DNA from: Mycolicibacterium iranicum
Lineage (GTDB): Bacteria > Actinomycetota > Actinomycetes > Mycobacteriales > Mycobacteriaceae
NCBI RefSeq assembly: GCF_002101705.1
Contig: NZ_LQPC01000035.1
Location: 1-61,869 of the forward strand
DNA: 61,869 nt
Direction of reading: 5' to 3'
Shown: in pieces, positions 1-8,606 of the stretch
How positions within the stretch are numbered: position 1 is the first letter of the stretch
How the letters are laid out: every line of letters begins with the position of its first letter
Notes under the pieces: generated by a model
What the model was told of the DNA's origin: nothing
What the model saw: the letters and a program-made list of their open reading frames with translations, nothing else
Database searches by the model: none
Made by a program: the position numbers and the translations under genes

Positions 1-168
1 TTCACCCACATCCCCAAAGACCAAGCCACCGTCGGCGCCCTACGCCAAGCCGCCCAAGGACACGACGTCTCCATCCACGCGCTGTCGAAACGAGAGCACA
101 ACGCCGGTGCTTCGGATTGGCAGGCTCAGATGAGCAAAGCCACGATCAATGTCAGCGGAGGAAAGTAA
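1..168 (+). CDS. C-terminal fragment of an unrecognised protein
   Basis: Frame 1 is open from the window edge and ends at a TAA at 166-168, giving 55 residues that finish in ATINVSGGK. The fragment is polar (several His, Lys and Gln), with no signal peptide or membrane segment. I recognise no family. It converges on the acyl-CoA ligase gene, whose stop lies 18 bases downstream, so it belongs to a different unit from the catabolic genes that follow. The true start is outside the window. The call that it is coding rests only on the open frame reaching the edge and on normal GC-rich codon use. Confidence 0.4.
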   Translation, partial: FTHIPKDQATVGALRQAAQGHDVSIHALSKREHNAGASDWQAQMSKATINVSGGK

Positions 169-186
169 CTTCGGCCGGAGGTCGGC

Positions 187-1761
187 TCAACCCGCGTTGA
201 CCAAGCGGTTCGCCAACATCCTGGGTCGTCCGTGCGAGCGGGCGTCCAGGGTGTTGCGTTCCACCTTGCCGTTCGCGTTGAGCGGTAGCGGCTGATCCCA
301 CAGCACCAATTCCTCGGGCAGCTTGTATTTTGGCAGACCTGCGTTCGACAGGGCCTCGGTAACATCCTCAAGCGACAACGTCACCTCTGGCTCGAGAACC
401 ATCGCTACGGCCAGCCTCTCTCCCGTCACCGCGTCGGCGACCGAATAGGCAGCGCACTCTTTCACACCGCTTATTCGGGCGATGGCCTCATCGACTTCCG
501 CCGTAGCGATCTTGAGCCCATTACGGATCACAATGTCCTTGATACGACCCACGATTCGTACCCGACCGCCGGCCAGTTCAGCTACGTCGCCGGTGCGAAA
601 CCAGTCACCGTCGAACGCTGCACTGTCACCTTCGCCGCCGGTGTAGCCCAGATAGGTGTGCGGTCCTCTGATGCAGCACTCCGCGGGCTCCTGGGCCGAA
701 CCCACCTTGATCTCCACGTCCTGCAACGGAACTCCGTCATCGGCGTGACGGAGTTCCTTAGGCTCGAATCGTAGTCCGGACGTGCTGACGGGAACTTCGG
801 ACGACCCATAGGCCCGCATCACGATGATCCCGAAATCGTTCTCGATGCGTTCGACAATGCGTCGATCCAGCATGGTGCCGCCCAGATACACCGCTCGCAA
901 AGGAAGCGCAACATCCCGCTGGGTTGATTCGTCGAGAAGTCTGTCCAACAACCGATCTGGGCCGCCGTACCACGTCGCACCAGAGGCGACGAGCAAGTCG
1001 CAGGTGGCCGCCGGATCCCACCGGTCCTCCAGCGTCACAGGTACCGCAAGCATCGGACTGATGAACGCCGCCTGCAGCACTCCGGTCACCGAAGCGAGCG
1101 GGCTGATCAGAAAGATACCGTCGTCTTCGGTGAGGCCGGCCGCCGCCACATAGTTCGACGAGGCCTTGAGCAATGTACTCAGTGAATGCACGACCCCTTT
1201 GGGCGCCGACGTCGTACCGGAGGTGAAGAGGACCAATGCAGGCTCGTCGGCGGCGCGTGCCGGCCGATGGCGGCCGGGCGAGCCGCCCCGACTCGGCGCC
1301 CCGATCTTGACCCACTGCAATGATCCGGACAGCTCGGATCCTCCTGCCTCCGGCCAATTCGGCGCCACTGCGAACTCGGCACCCGTACGGTGGACGATGT
1401 CGGCAACTTGTCGAGCACCGCTGCTTCGGGGCACTACGAGGGCGAGGGCATCGACTCGCAGTGCGGCGTGGATCGCGACGAGTGAATCCACATCGTTGCC
1501 GACCACTATCACGACCCGAGCGGACGGGCCGACGCCTGCGTCGCTCATCGCCTCGGCCGCCGCGTCGATCCTTCGGTCGAGCTCGACGAAGGTCAGATCG
1601 CCTTGGCGATCGCTCACCGCCCGCCGAGCGGGACTTCGTGCGGCAGCTGACCGAACCACATCTACCGGCTCCGACGACCAGAATCCCGCGGCTCGATAGC
1701 GACCTCGCAGGGCTTCGGCCCGAAGGCTCGCCTGCCCCAGCAGCTCCGACGAGCTGGTCAT
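187..1761 (-). CDS. Acyl-CoA synthetase (AMP-forming, ANL superfamily)
   Basis: This 524-residue enzyme would activate a carboxylic acid to its CoA thioester through an acyl-adenylate. The ANL signatures are in order: the phosphate-binding loop LFTSGTTSAPKG, the adenine-site motif YGSSE, the DWFRTGDVAEL and GRIKDIVIRNG hinge motifs, and the C-terminal lysine motif NANGKVER. I chose the ATG at 1761 because GGAGGACGATC precedes it; a start six codons upstream has no such site. Length is normal for a FadD-type ligase. It is transcribed divergently from the SDR at 1819, and a weak operator-like palindrome lies between them. The substrate is unknown. Confidence 0.85.
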   Translation of the reverse strand: MTSSSELLGQASLRAEALRGRYRAAGFWSSEPVDVVRSAAARSPARRAVSDRQGDLTFVELDRRIDAAAEAMSDAGVGPSARVVIVVGNDVDSLVAIHAALRVDALALVVPRSSGARQVADIVHRTGAEFAVAPNWPEAGGSELSGSLQWVKIGAPSRGGSPGRHRPARAADEPALVLFTSGTTSAPKGVVHSLSTLLKASSNYVAAAGLTEDDGIFLISPLASVTGVLQAAFISPMLAVPVTLEDRWDPAATCDLLVASGATWYGGPDRLLDRLLDESTQRDVALPLRAVYLGGTMLDRRIVERIENDFGIIVMRAYGSSEVPVSTSGLRFEPKELRHADDGVPLQDVEIKVGSAQEPAECCIRGPHTYLGYTGGEGDSAAFDGDWFRTGDVAELAGGRVRIVGRIKDIVIRNGLKIATAEVDEAIARISGVKECAAYSVADAVTGERLAVAMVLEPEVTLSLEDVTEALSNAGLPKYKLPEELVLWDQPLPLNANGKVERNTLDARSHGRPRMLANRLVNAG

Positions 1762-1775
1762 GATCGTCCTCCGAT

Positions 1776-1791
1776 GCAAATGGTTGTTCTC
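1776..1791. promoter_or_regulatory. Weak candidate operator (GCAAAT-GGTT-GTTCTC)
   Basis: This is a 6-4-6 site in the divergent promoter between the ligase at 187-1761 and the SDR at 1819. It matches 10 of the 12 arm positions of GAGAAYNNNNRTTCTC. It is much less symmetric than the perfect copies elsewhere, so it is included only because its position fits. Confidence 0.35.
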
Positions 1792-1818
1792 GTTTGCAGT
1801 AAATGTAACCTCTCACCC

Positions 1819-2715
1819 ATGTCTTCTTCGCACAGCACTTCATTCCATCAACCGTCGATGACCTTTGACGGCCAGGTGGCCATCGTCACCGGCGCGGGGG
1901 GCGGACTCGGGCGCTGTCATGCGCTCGAGCTGGCTCGACGAGGCGCGCGGGTCGTCGTCAACGATCTCGGCAGCGCAGTTGACGGCAGCGGTGCCTCGAC
2001 ATCGGCAGCACAGGCAGTTGTCGACGAGATCACCGCCGCGGGCGGGTCGGCGATCGCAAACGGTGACTCCGTAGCCACCGAGGCGGGCGGGGCTGCGATC
2101 GTGGAAGCGGCCAAAGACGCCTTCGGCCGGGTGGACATCCTCGTCAACAATGCGGGAATCCTGCGTGACGCTGCCTTCAAGAACATGACCGCCGACCAGG
2201 TCGACGCCGTGGTCGCTGTCCACCTGACTGGAGCGTTCAATGTGACCAGGGCCGTTTGGCCGACCATGCGCGAGCAAAATTACGGACGCATCATTCAAAC
2301 TACCTCCGGTACAGGTCTTTTCGGGAACTTCGGGCAGGCCAACTACGGCGCCGCCAAGATGGGTCTCGTCGGCATGATGCATGTACTCGCGATCGAGGGC
2401 GCCCGCAACGGCATCACCATCAATGCGATCGCACCCATCGCCCGAACCCGGATGACCGAAGACATCATGGGCGAGGCCGGCAAGGCTATGGATCCCGAAC
2501 TCGTCACCCCCGTGGTGGTCTACCTCGCCCACCGCGACTGCGACCGCACCGCACACATCTACTCCGTTGGCGCGGGCAAGGTGTCCCGGGTATTCATCGG
2601 CGTCACCAAGGGCGTGGAGAACACCGAGCTGACGGCGGAGGCCGTTGCCGCGGCGATCGACGAGATCGACGATCCCCGCACGTTCACCATCCGCGGCGGA
2701 CCCGTGGCCGGCTGA
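1819..2715 (+). CDS. SDR, multifunctional-enzyme-2/Hsd4 type (3R)-hydroxyacyl-CoA dehydrogenase
   Basis: This short-chain dehydrogenase has the cofactor motif TGAGGGLG, the acidic pair region VVVNDLG, NNAGILRD and the catalytic YGAAK. The phrases GRIIQTTSGTGLFGNFGQ and VNDLG closely resemble the dehydrogenase domain of peroxisomal HSD17B4 and its mycobacterial homologues. The likely reaction is NAD-dependent oxidation of a 3-hydroxyacyl-CoA in beta-oxidation. The ATG at 1819 lies about 7 bases after a TAACCT that could be a -10 box, so a leaderless transcript is possible. An ATG at 1858 gives a more typical N-terminus and is a real alternative. It ends 2 bases from the convergent enoyl-CoA hydratase gene. 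Confidence 0.8.
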   Translation: MSSSHSTSFHQPSMTFDGQVAIVTGAGGGLGRCHALELARRGARVVVNDLGSAVDGSGASTSAAQAVVDEITAAGGSAIANGDSVATEAGGAAIVEAAKDAFGRVDILVNNAGILRDAAFKNMTADQVDAVVAVHLTGAFNVTRAVWPTMREQNYGRIIQTTSGTGLFGNFGQANYGAAKMGLVGMMHVLAIEGARNGITINAIAPIARTRMTEDIMGEAGKAMDPELVTPVVVYLAHRDCDRTAHIYSVGAGKVSRVFIGVTKGVENTELTAEAVAAAIDEIDDPRTFTIRGGPVAG

Positions 2716-2717
2716 CG

Positions 2718-3536
2718 TCAGCGCCCCTGGAAATCAGGTGTACGCCGTTCTGTGAAGGCACGCAATCCTTCCCTCAGGTCGGAGGTGTGCGAGATCAGCT
2801 CGGCGGCCCACGCTTCCTGTTCGAACGCCCGCGCCCGGCTGGATTCCGAGGACACCGCCAGGAGCCGCTTGGTGTGGGAAAGCATCACTGTCGGCCCCGC
2901 GGCCAGTCGGCCTGCCAGCTCCTCCGCGGTCGCCATCACCGCCTCTGGCGCCGCCACCCTGTTGACGAGCCCGAGGCGCTCGCACGTCGAGGCATCCACC
3001 GCCTCACCGAGCATCAGCAACTCGGCGGCCTTGCGTAGACCGACAATTCGGGTGAGCAGAAAGATCGCGCCGGAATCCGGAAGGATCCCGCGGTGGACAA
3101 AGGCCTCGATCAGCTTGGCCTCCGATGACATCACCACCAGATCGCAAGCCAATACCAGACTCGCGCCCGCACCCACGGCGACACCGTTGACCGCTGCAAC
3201 GACGGGCTTGCCGCAATCCAGCACTGCCGCCACCAACCGTTGCCAGCCGTGTGCCAGCATCCGGGCGATGTCACCGGGGCGTTTCTCTGCAATCGCCTGC
3301 GTCACCGAGTCGTCGGTCTTGGACGGCAGCCCAGCCCCGGCGCAGAAGTGACGCGACCCCGCCGCACCCAGCAGCACCGCCCGCACCGACGGGTTGGAAT
3401 GAGCATCCTCCAGTGCCACGCTGAGAGCATCACGAGCATTGGGCGACAACGAGTTTCCAACATCTGCGCGATTGATGGTGATGTGCAGGACGCCGTTGTC
3501 ACCCTGTTCTACGTCAATACCGGTCGGCTCGCTCAT
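2718..3536 (-). CDS. Enoyl-CoA hydratase/isomerase (crotonase family)
   Basis: This 272-residue crotonase has the oxyanion-hole regions HFCAGAGL and AAVNGVAVGAGASL, then the PDSGAIFLLTRIVG segment and a C-terminal TERRTPDFQGR typical of EchA proteins. Where most family members have CAGADL, this one has CAGAGL. The ATG at 3536 is preceded by GGAG at good spacing; a GTG four codons upstream is the alternative. The gene is divergent from the forward operon at 3637 and convergent with the SDR. It probably hydrates or isomerises an enoyl-CoA intermediate, but its exact reaction cannot be read. Confidence 0.8.
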   Translation of the reverse strand: MSEPTGIDVEQGDNGVLHITINRADVGNSLSPNARDALSVALEDAHSNPSVRAVLLGAAGSRHFCAGAGLPSKTDDSVTQAIAEKRPGDIARMLAHGWQRLVAAVLDCGKPVVAAVNGVAVGAGASLVLACDLVVMSSEAKLIEAFVHRGILPDSGAIFLLTRIVGLRKAAELLMLGEAVDASTCERLGLVNRVAAPEAVMATAEELAGRLAAGPTVMLSHTKRLLAVSSESSRARAFEQEAWAAELISHTSDLREGLRAFTERRTPDFQGR

Positions 3537-3636
3537 CTTCTGCTCCACCCTCCGTTAACGGCGTTTCCGTTTTTCGGGTATCTTAATTTCCGCAACGGTG
3601 CCGGCGATAGTGCGGGCCATGACGAGGAGGCGCTAG

Positions 3637-4914
3637 ATGACTCAAACCTCCTCTCGCGCCGACTCTCCTCAGGCCGGACAGATCACTGACGAAGGACTGG
3701 CTCGGCTGCGTGCCACGATCGGCATCGCAGTACCCCATACTCAGCCACCGCACTACTTCCGTCCCAACGAGGACAGCTTCCGCCACGTCGCCGAAAGCTA
3801 CGGAGACGCCAACCCTCTGTGGTCGGATCCCGAGTACGCGGCGAAGACCGTTTGGGGCGAGCCGGTGGCGCCGCCCGCCCTCGTCGGTGGCGACACCCTC
3901 ATCGGCGAAGACGAAGTCACCGTGCTGTCCGACGAGGATCGCGCTCTCACCAAAGGGGACCCCCTGCGCGGGGTCCACGCGTTCTACGCATCGTCGTCAC
4001 GCGAGTGGTGGGCACCGTTGCGCGCCAACCACCGCGTCTTTCGCCGCAACGCGCTGGTGGCAGCGCTCGACAAGAGCAGCGAGTTCGCCGGCCGCGCCAT
4101 CCACGAGTGGTCGGCGCAGGTCTTTCGGGACGACGAGGGCCTGATCCTGGGCGGCCAGTACCGCAACATGATCCGTACCGAACGGGGCAAGGCACGAGGT
4201 CAGAAGAAATACCAGGCCGTCGAACTGAAGACCTGGACCGAGGATGAAATTGCCGACATCGACGCGCGGTATGCGAGCGAGGTCCCGCGCGGTGCGGAGC
4301 CCCGGTGGTGGGAGGACGTCAACGAGGGCGACGCGCTCGGTCCGCTGACCAAAGGTCCGCTCACGGTTACCGACATGGTGTGCTGGCACGTCGGCATGGG
4401 CACCGGAATGTATGGCGTGCGTCCGCTGGGTCTCGCCTGGCGTAATCGCCAGCGAATCCCGCGCTTCTATACACCGAACGAACAGGGTGTGCCCGACGTG
4501 CAACAGCGGGTGCACTGGGAGCCCGACGCCGCACGCAATGCGGGCAACCCCACGACATTCGACTACGGCCGTATGCGCGAAACATGGTTGATACACCTCT
4601 GCACGGACTGGATGGGCGATGACGCCTGGCTGTGGAAGCTCGACTGCGAGTTCCGCCTCTTCAACTACGTCGGCGACCTACACACCATCACCGGAACGGT
4701 GGAGCGCAAGTACCTGGCCGACGGTGACCGTCCAGCGGTCGACATCGAACTGGCCGCAACCAACCACCGGGACCAGGTGACCGCCCCGGGACGCGCGACG
4801 ATCCTGCTTCCCAGTCGCAAGCATGGCCCGGTACGGCTCCCCGACCCGCCGGGCGGGGCCACCGACCTGGCGGAGCTGCTGACCGCGGTGTCCGAACAGT
4901 TCGCCGAGCGCTGA
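3637..4914 (+). CDS. FAS1-like/MaoC-type dehydratase, double hotdog
   Basis: The 425-residue protein has an N-terminal FAS1-like dehydratase domain with YFRPNEDSFRHVAESYGD and the MaoC-like motif GDANPLWSD near residues 55-65. A second half (about 220-420) contains WWEDVNEGDALGPLTKGPLT, the usual opening of a second hotdog. Canonical MaoC hydratases have a His in the GDxNPIH motif; here that place is Trp, so hydratase activity is not certain. The start has GAGGAGG upstream. It opens the forward operon to 12310, followed after 5 bases by a crotonase, which suggests a role in hydrating an enoyl-CoA. Confidence 0.75.
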   Translation: MTQTSSRADSPQAGQITDEGLARLRATIGIAVPHTQPPHYFRPNEDSFRHVAESYGDANPLWSDPEYAAKTVWGEPVAPPALVGGDTLIGEDEVTVLSDEDRALTKGDPLRGVHAFYASSSREWWAPLRANHRVFRRNALVAALDKSSEFAGRAIHEWSAQVFRDDEGLILGGQYRNMIRTERGKARGQKKYQAVELKTWTEDEIADIDARYASEVPRGAEPRWWEDVNEGDALGPLTKGPLTVTDMVCWHVGMGTGMYGVRPLGLAWRNRQRIPRFYTPNEQGVPDVQQRVHWEPDAARNAGNPTTFDYGRMRETWLIHLCTDWMGDDAWLWKLDCEFRLFNYVGDLHTITGTVERKYLADGDRPAVDIELAATNHRDQVTAPGRATILLPSRKHGPVRLPDPPGGATDLAELLTAVSEQFAER

Positions 4915-4919
4915 CGCCG

Positions 4920-5726
4920 ATGGCTTACCCGAGTGTTCCAGGACTTCGCGCACAGCACGAAGGCCCTGTGTTGACCCTGACATTCGATCGCGCGGATCGA
5001 CGCAATGCCGTCAACGACGAGATGCTCGACGCGATGATCGACCACATTGCCGCGGCCGGTATCGACGAGTCCGTCCGGGTGATCCGCCTCGACGCCGAAG
5101 GGCCGGATTTCTGCGCAGGATCCGACTTGGTCGCCAACAATGCCCACTCGGAGCGCAAGCCTCGCGTCGGCAGTACACAGCGCCGGCTGCCCAACAAGGC
5201 CAACCGACTGATACCGCTGCTACTCGAAACACAGGTTCCGATCGTCGCGGTGGTTCGCGGCTGGGCCGCAGGACTTGGTTTTCATATCGCGATGGCTTCC
5301 GACTTCTGTGTTGCCGCTGACGACGCCCGATTCTGGGAGCCGTTCATGGCCCGCGGCTTCAGTCCGGACAGCGGCGCGGCATGGCTACTCCCCCGCCTCA
5401 TCGGGATGGTCCGCACCCGCCAGCTCTTGATGCTCGGAGAAGAACTCTCCGGCACCATGGCCGCCGAGTGGGGCGTCATCCACGGCGCCCATCCAGGCGC
5501 CGCACTGGAGTCGGCAGCCGACGCACTCGTCGCACGGCTGGCGGCCGCGCCCACTGTGGCGCTCGGTCTGACCAAATGGCTACTGCAGTCTGGAAACGGT
5601 CTCGATCTGGACCGGCACCTGCACAACGAAGCACTCGCGCTCGAACTATCCAGCCGCAGCGAGGATTTCAAGGAAGGTTTACGCGCCTTTCGCGATAAGC
5701 GCGACGCAGAGTTCACCGGGCGTTAG
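4920..5726 (+). CDS. Enoyl-CoA hydratase/isomerase (crotonase family)
   Basis: This 268-residue crotonase carries DFCAGSDL, the second oxyanion segment VVRGWAAGLGFHIAMASDFC, and SPDSGAAWLLPRLIG, where the catalytic acidic residues of the family normally lie. The C-terminus FRDKRDAEFTGR is typical. It follows the FAS1-like dehydratase by 5 bases and runs into the ACAD with a TAGTG junction, so it is translated from the same message. It differs from the two crotonases downstream, which share a distinct VDPHVS motif, so it probably acts on another intermediate. Confidence 0.82.
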   Translation: MAYPSVPGLRAQHEGPVLTLTFDRADRRNAVNDEMLDAMIDHIAAAGIDESVRVIRLDAEGPDFCAGSDLVANNAHSERKPRVGSTQRRLPNKANRLIPLLLETQVPIVAVVRGWAAGLGFHIAMASDFCVAADDARFWEPFMARGFSPDSGAAWLLPRLIGMVRTRQLLMLGEELSGTMAAEWGVIHGAHPGAALESAADALVARLAAAPTVALGLTKWLLQSGNGLDLDRHLHNEALALELSSRSEDFKEGLRAFRDKRDAEFTGR

Positions 5727-5734
5727 TGGGGACC

Positions 5735-6982
5735 ATGAAACGACTGCCGATCACCGACACCACCACCGCAGCTGACGCCGTCACCATTGTCGAACAATGG
5801 GTCGCTGACAACGTACCTGCCGCATGGTGCGGGGCTGCGGTGCAGGGACCCAAGGCGCTACGTGCTGTACGCAGCCGAGACGAGTACAGCCAGTGGTACC
5901 CGGTGTTCGCCGAATCGGGCCTGGTCGTGCCGACGTGGCGTCCAGAGCACGGCGGGCTTGGTGTCGGCAACGACATCGCTCGCGCCATCGAGGGGGTGCT
6001 GGCTCCGCTGCGGCTGAATCGGCTGAACCCTCTCGGACTCAACAATGCGGCGGCTGCGCTGTTCAGTCACGGGACAGACGAGCAGCAGCTGCGCTTCCTG
6101 CCGCCGATCGTTCGCAACGAAGAGAAATGGTGCCAGCTGTTCAGTGAGCCCGGGGCGGGATCCGACCTGGCCTCGCTGGCCACCAAGGCTGTGCGAGACG
6201 GCGACGAGTGGGTGGTATCCGGCCAGAAGGTCTGGACGACCTGGGCGGACGAGGCGGACTTCGGAATCCTGCTGGCACGAACCGATCCCGATCAGCCAAA
6301 ACACAAAGGCATCACCTACTTCCTGCTGAACATGCACCAGCCTGGCGTCGAGGTCCGTCCGCTGCGGCAGATCACCGGCGAACGGGAATTCAACGAGGTG
6401 TTCCTCGACGGTGCCCGCGTGCCAGATGCACATCGAGTCGGCGAGCTCAATGACGGGTGGCGGGTGAGCGCGTCGACCCTGTCCAGCGAGCGCCAGATGG
6501 TCTCGGGATCGGGATCGGGGGGAATGGGTCGGCTCGGCGGCTCAAGCGCGCAGCGCCTCATCACAGTGGCTCAAGAGACCGGAAAGTGGTCCGATCCAGT
6601 CGTCCGCGGAAAGGTGATGCGGTTGTGGGCTCAGGAACAGATTCGTGGATGGACCAATGCCCGTGTGCGCGCGGCGCTCTCCGCCGGCCAGTCACCCGGT
6701 GCGGCCTCCTCGATCGGCAAAGTGCACCAAGCCACCCTCAACCAGCAGATCCAGGACCTGATGGTCGATCTGCTCGGCACCGAGGCCCTCGCCTGGCCCA
6801 CCGGCGACGACCAGGACGCGTTGCCGCGGGAGGTTCAGGGTTGGATGCGCAGCCTCGCCAACAGCACCGAGGGCGGTACCACTGATATCAACAAGAACAT
6901 TCTGGGCGAACGGGTTCTCGGCCTTCCTCGGGAACCTGATCCGTGGAAAGGCAAGCCCTGGAGGGATATTCCCCGCTCGTGA
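5735..6982 (+). CDS. Acyl-CoA dehydrogenase
   Basis: This FAD-dependent dehydrogenase (415 residues) would introduce the alpha-beta double bond in an acyl-CoA. Visible family segments are CQLFSEPGAGSDLASL, VSGQKVWTTWADEADFGILL and the C-terminal NSTEGGTTDINKNIL, where the Glu of STEGGT fits the catalytic base. A block near residues 250-270 is rich in Gly and Ser (SGSGSGGMGRLGGSSA). The ATG at 5735 has GGGG just upstream; a GTG at 5726 overlapping the previous stop is the alternative. It overlaps the next crotonase by a GTGA. Confidence 0.85.
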   Translation: MKRLPITDTTTAADAVTIVEQWVADNVPAAWCGAAVQGPKALRAVRSRDEYSQWYPVFAESGLVVPTWRPEHGGLGVGNDIARAIEGVLAPLRLNRLNPLGLNNAAAALFSHGTDEQQLRFLPPIVRNEEKWCQLFSEPGAGSDLASLATKAVRDGDEWVVSGQKVWTTWADEADFGILLARTDPDQPKHKGITYFLLNMHQPGVEVRPLRQITGEREFNEVFLDGARVPDAHRVGELNDGWRVSASTLSSERQMVSGSGSGGMGRLGGSSAQRLITVAQETGKWSDPVVRGKVMRLWAQEQIRGWTNARVRAALSAGQSPGAASSIGKVHQATLNQQIQDLMVDLLGTEALAWPTGDDQDALPREVQGWMRSLANSTEGGTTDINKNILGERVLGLPREPDPWKGKPWRDIPRS

Positions 6983-7791
6983 GTGCCTACGCGCGGCTCA
7001 ACGTCGCGAAGTCCGACGGTATCGGTTGGCTGATTCTGAATCGGCCCGACGCCGGGAACGCGTTCGACTCCGTGATGCTCGACGAACTCGAGACAGCTTG
7101 GACCGATCTGGACGCTGATCCGCAGGTCCGCGTCATCGTCAACACCGCCGTTGGCAAGTCCTTCTGCACCGGTATGGATGTCGTTCAGGTGGCCCGCGAT
7201 AAAGACGCCATGCGTAAGCACTCCCGACGGACCCGCGATGCGGCGCTGAAGATCTCGTCGTGGCACTGCGATGTCTGGAAGCCCGTCATCGCTGCCGTCA
7301 ACGGGGTGTGCGCCGGGGGCGGATTGCACCTGGTCGCCGACGCCGACATCGTCATCGCCGCCGACACGGCGTCCTTCGTCGACCCGCACGTCTCAGTCGG
7401 CCAGGCCGTGGCCTACGAGGCCATCACCCTGATTCGCAAGTCGCCGATGGAAGCCATCACCCGTATGGCGTTGAGCGGCAGAAGTGAACGTATCTCAGCG
7501 CGACGGGCCTACGAACTCGGCATCGTGTCGCAGGTCGTTCCCGGCGACACCTTGCGCACCGCTGCTACCGAACTCGCAACCGCGATTGCCGCGAACTCCC
7601 CGACCGCGCTGCGCGCCAGTAAGAAGGCGTTGTGGCGGTCTCTGGAGGTGGGACTGAGCATCGCCCGCGAGGAGGCCGCTGCAGAGATCGACCGCCTCGC
7701 CGGCCACCCCGATCAGTACGAGGGTGCACGGGCGTGGCTGGAGAAGCGGCAGCCCAACTGGCAACCGATCGCAACAGCGGAGGCACGGTGA
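6979..7791 (+). CDS. Enoyl-CoA hydratase family protein (first of a tandem pair)
   Basis: This 270-residue crotonase has SFCTGMDVVQV at the first oxyanion-hole loop and KPVIAAVNGVCAGGGLHLV at the second. It then has VDPHVSVGQAVAYEAITLIR in the place of the usual PDGG segment. It starts at the GTG that overlaps the ACAD stop (GTGA). It shares most of its motifs with the next gene, so the two are paralogues from a tandem duplication. The C-terminus LEKRQPNWQ also matches its neighbour. Divergent residues at the catalytic loops make the precise reaction (hydration, isomerisation or C-C hydrolysis) uncertain. Confidence 0.8.
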   Translation: MSAYARLNVAKSDGIGWLILNRPDAGNAFDSVMLDELETAWTDLDADPQVRVIVNTAVGKSFCTGMDVVQVARDKDAMRKHSRRTRDAALKISSWHCDVWKPVIAAVNGVCAGGGLHLVADADIVIAADTASFVDPHVSVGQAVAYEAITLIRKSPMEAITRMALSGRSERISARRAYELGIVSQVVPGDTLRTAATELATAIAANSPTALRASKKALWRSLEVGLSIAREEAAAEIDRLAGHPDQYEGARAWLEKRQPNWQPIATAEAR

Positions 7792-8606
7792 CATCCGAAC
7801 AACAGACGACCTACCGACGGCTGATCGTCGAGCGGCGCGGCCCCGTGGGCTGGATCATCAACAACCGCCCCGAACGTCTCAACGCCTACGACGCCGTGAT
7901 GCGCGAGGAGTTCCCCAGGGCGTGGGCCGAACTCGACAGTGACCCCGAGGTCCGCGTCATCGCTCATACCGGCAACGGGCGTGCCTTCCAGGTCGGTGCC
8001 GATGTGGAAGAGCTCGATGGCGATGCGGTACAGCAGTTTCAGGAGACCATGCGCACCCTGGACCTGAAGCTGACCGGGTGGCACTGCAACGTCAGCAAGC
8101 CCGTCATCACCGCGGTCAACGGGGTCTGCGCGGGCGGGGGCCTGCACTGGGTGGCCGATGCGGACATCGTGATCGCCGCCTCCGATGCGACGTTCGTCGA
8201 CCCGCACGTCTCTATCGGTCAGGTCAGCGCACTCGAAACCATTGCGCTGATGAGAAAGATGCCCGCCGAGGCGGTACTGCGAATGGCACTTGTGGGCAGC
8301 CACGAAAGGCTAACCGCCCAAAGGGCGTATGAACTCGGGATGATCAGCCAGATTGTCGATCCGCCGGAATCGCTGCGAGAGGTCACTCAGGAGCTCGGAG
8401 AGAAGATCGCGAAGAACTCCCCCGTGGCGATGCGCGCCACCAAGCGCGCTCTGTGGGCGGCCTTAGAGCACGGGCTCAGCGACGCCTGCCGAGAAGGGGC
8501 ACGACACCTGACGTCGGTGTGGGGTCACCCTGACCAGGATGAGGGACCGCGAGCCTTCGCCGACAAACGAGCCCCCAATTGGCTTCCCCTGGATGGTGAC
8601 CGGTGA
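7788..8606 (+). CDS. Enoyl-CoA hydratase family protein (second of a tandem pair)
   Basis: This 272-residue crotonase is paralogous to the gene just upstream. It has KPVITAVNGVCAGGGLHWV and VDPHVSIGQVSALETIALMR. The first oxyanion loop reads AFQVGADVEEL, with Gln-Val in place of the Cys-Ala of most members. Its start is a GTG overlapping the previous stop, and its stop overlaps the GTG of the acyl-CoA ligase, so all are translationally coupled. The two paralogues may act on successive intermediates or form a mixed oligomer; that is inference. Confidence 0.8.
   Translation: MTSEQQTTYRRLIVERRGPVGWIINNRPERLNAYDAVMREEFPRAWAELDSDPEVRVIAHTGNGRAFQVGADVEELDGDAVQQFQETMRTLDLKLTGWHCNVSKPVITAVNGVCAGGGLHWVADADIVIAASDATFVDPHVSIGQVSALETIALMRKMPAEAVLRMALVGSHERLTAQRAYELGMISQIVDPPESLREVTQELGEKIAKNSPVAMRATKRALWAALEHGLSDACREGARHLTSVWGHPDQDEGPRAFADKRAPNWLPLDGDR

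Noticed and set aside
758..1843. A 361-codon reverse open frame
   Set aside because: It overlaps the ligase at 187-1761 in another frame on the same strand, and is dominated by Arg, Ser and Gly with no motifs.
3549..3636. Operator-like sequence in the divergent region before the forward operon (GGGTATCTTAATTTCC)
   Set aside because: It has too many mismatches to the consensus on both arms to list as a site, although the position would suit one.
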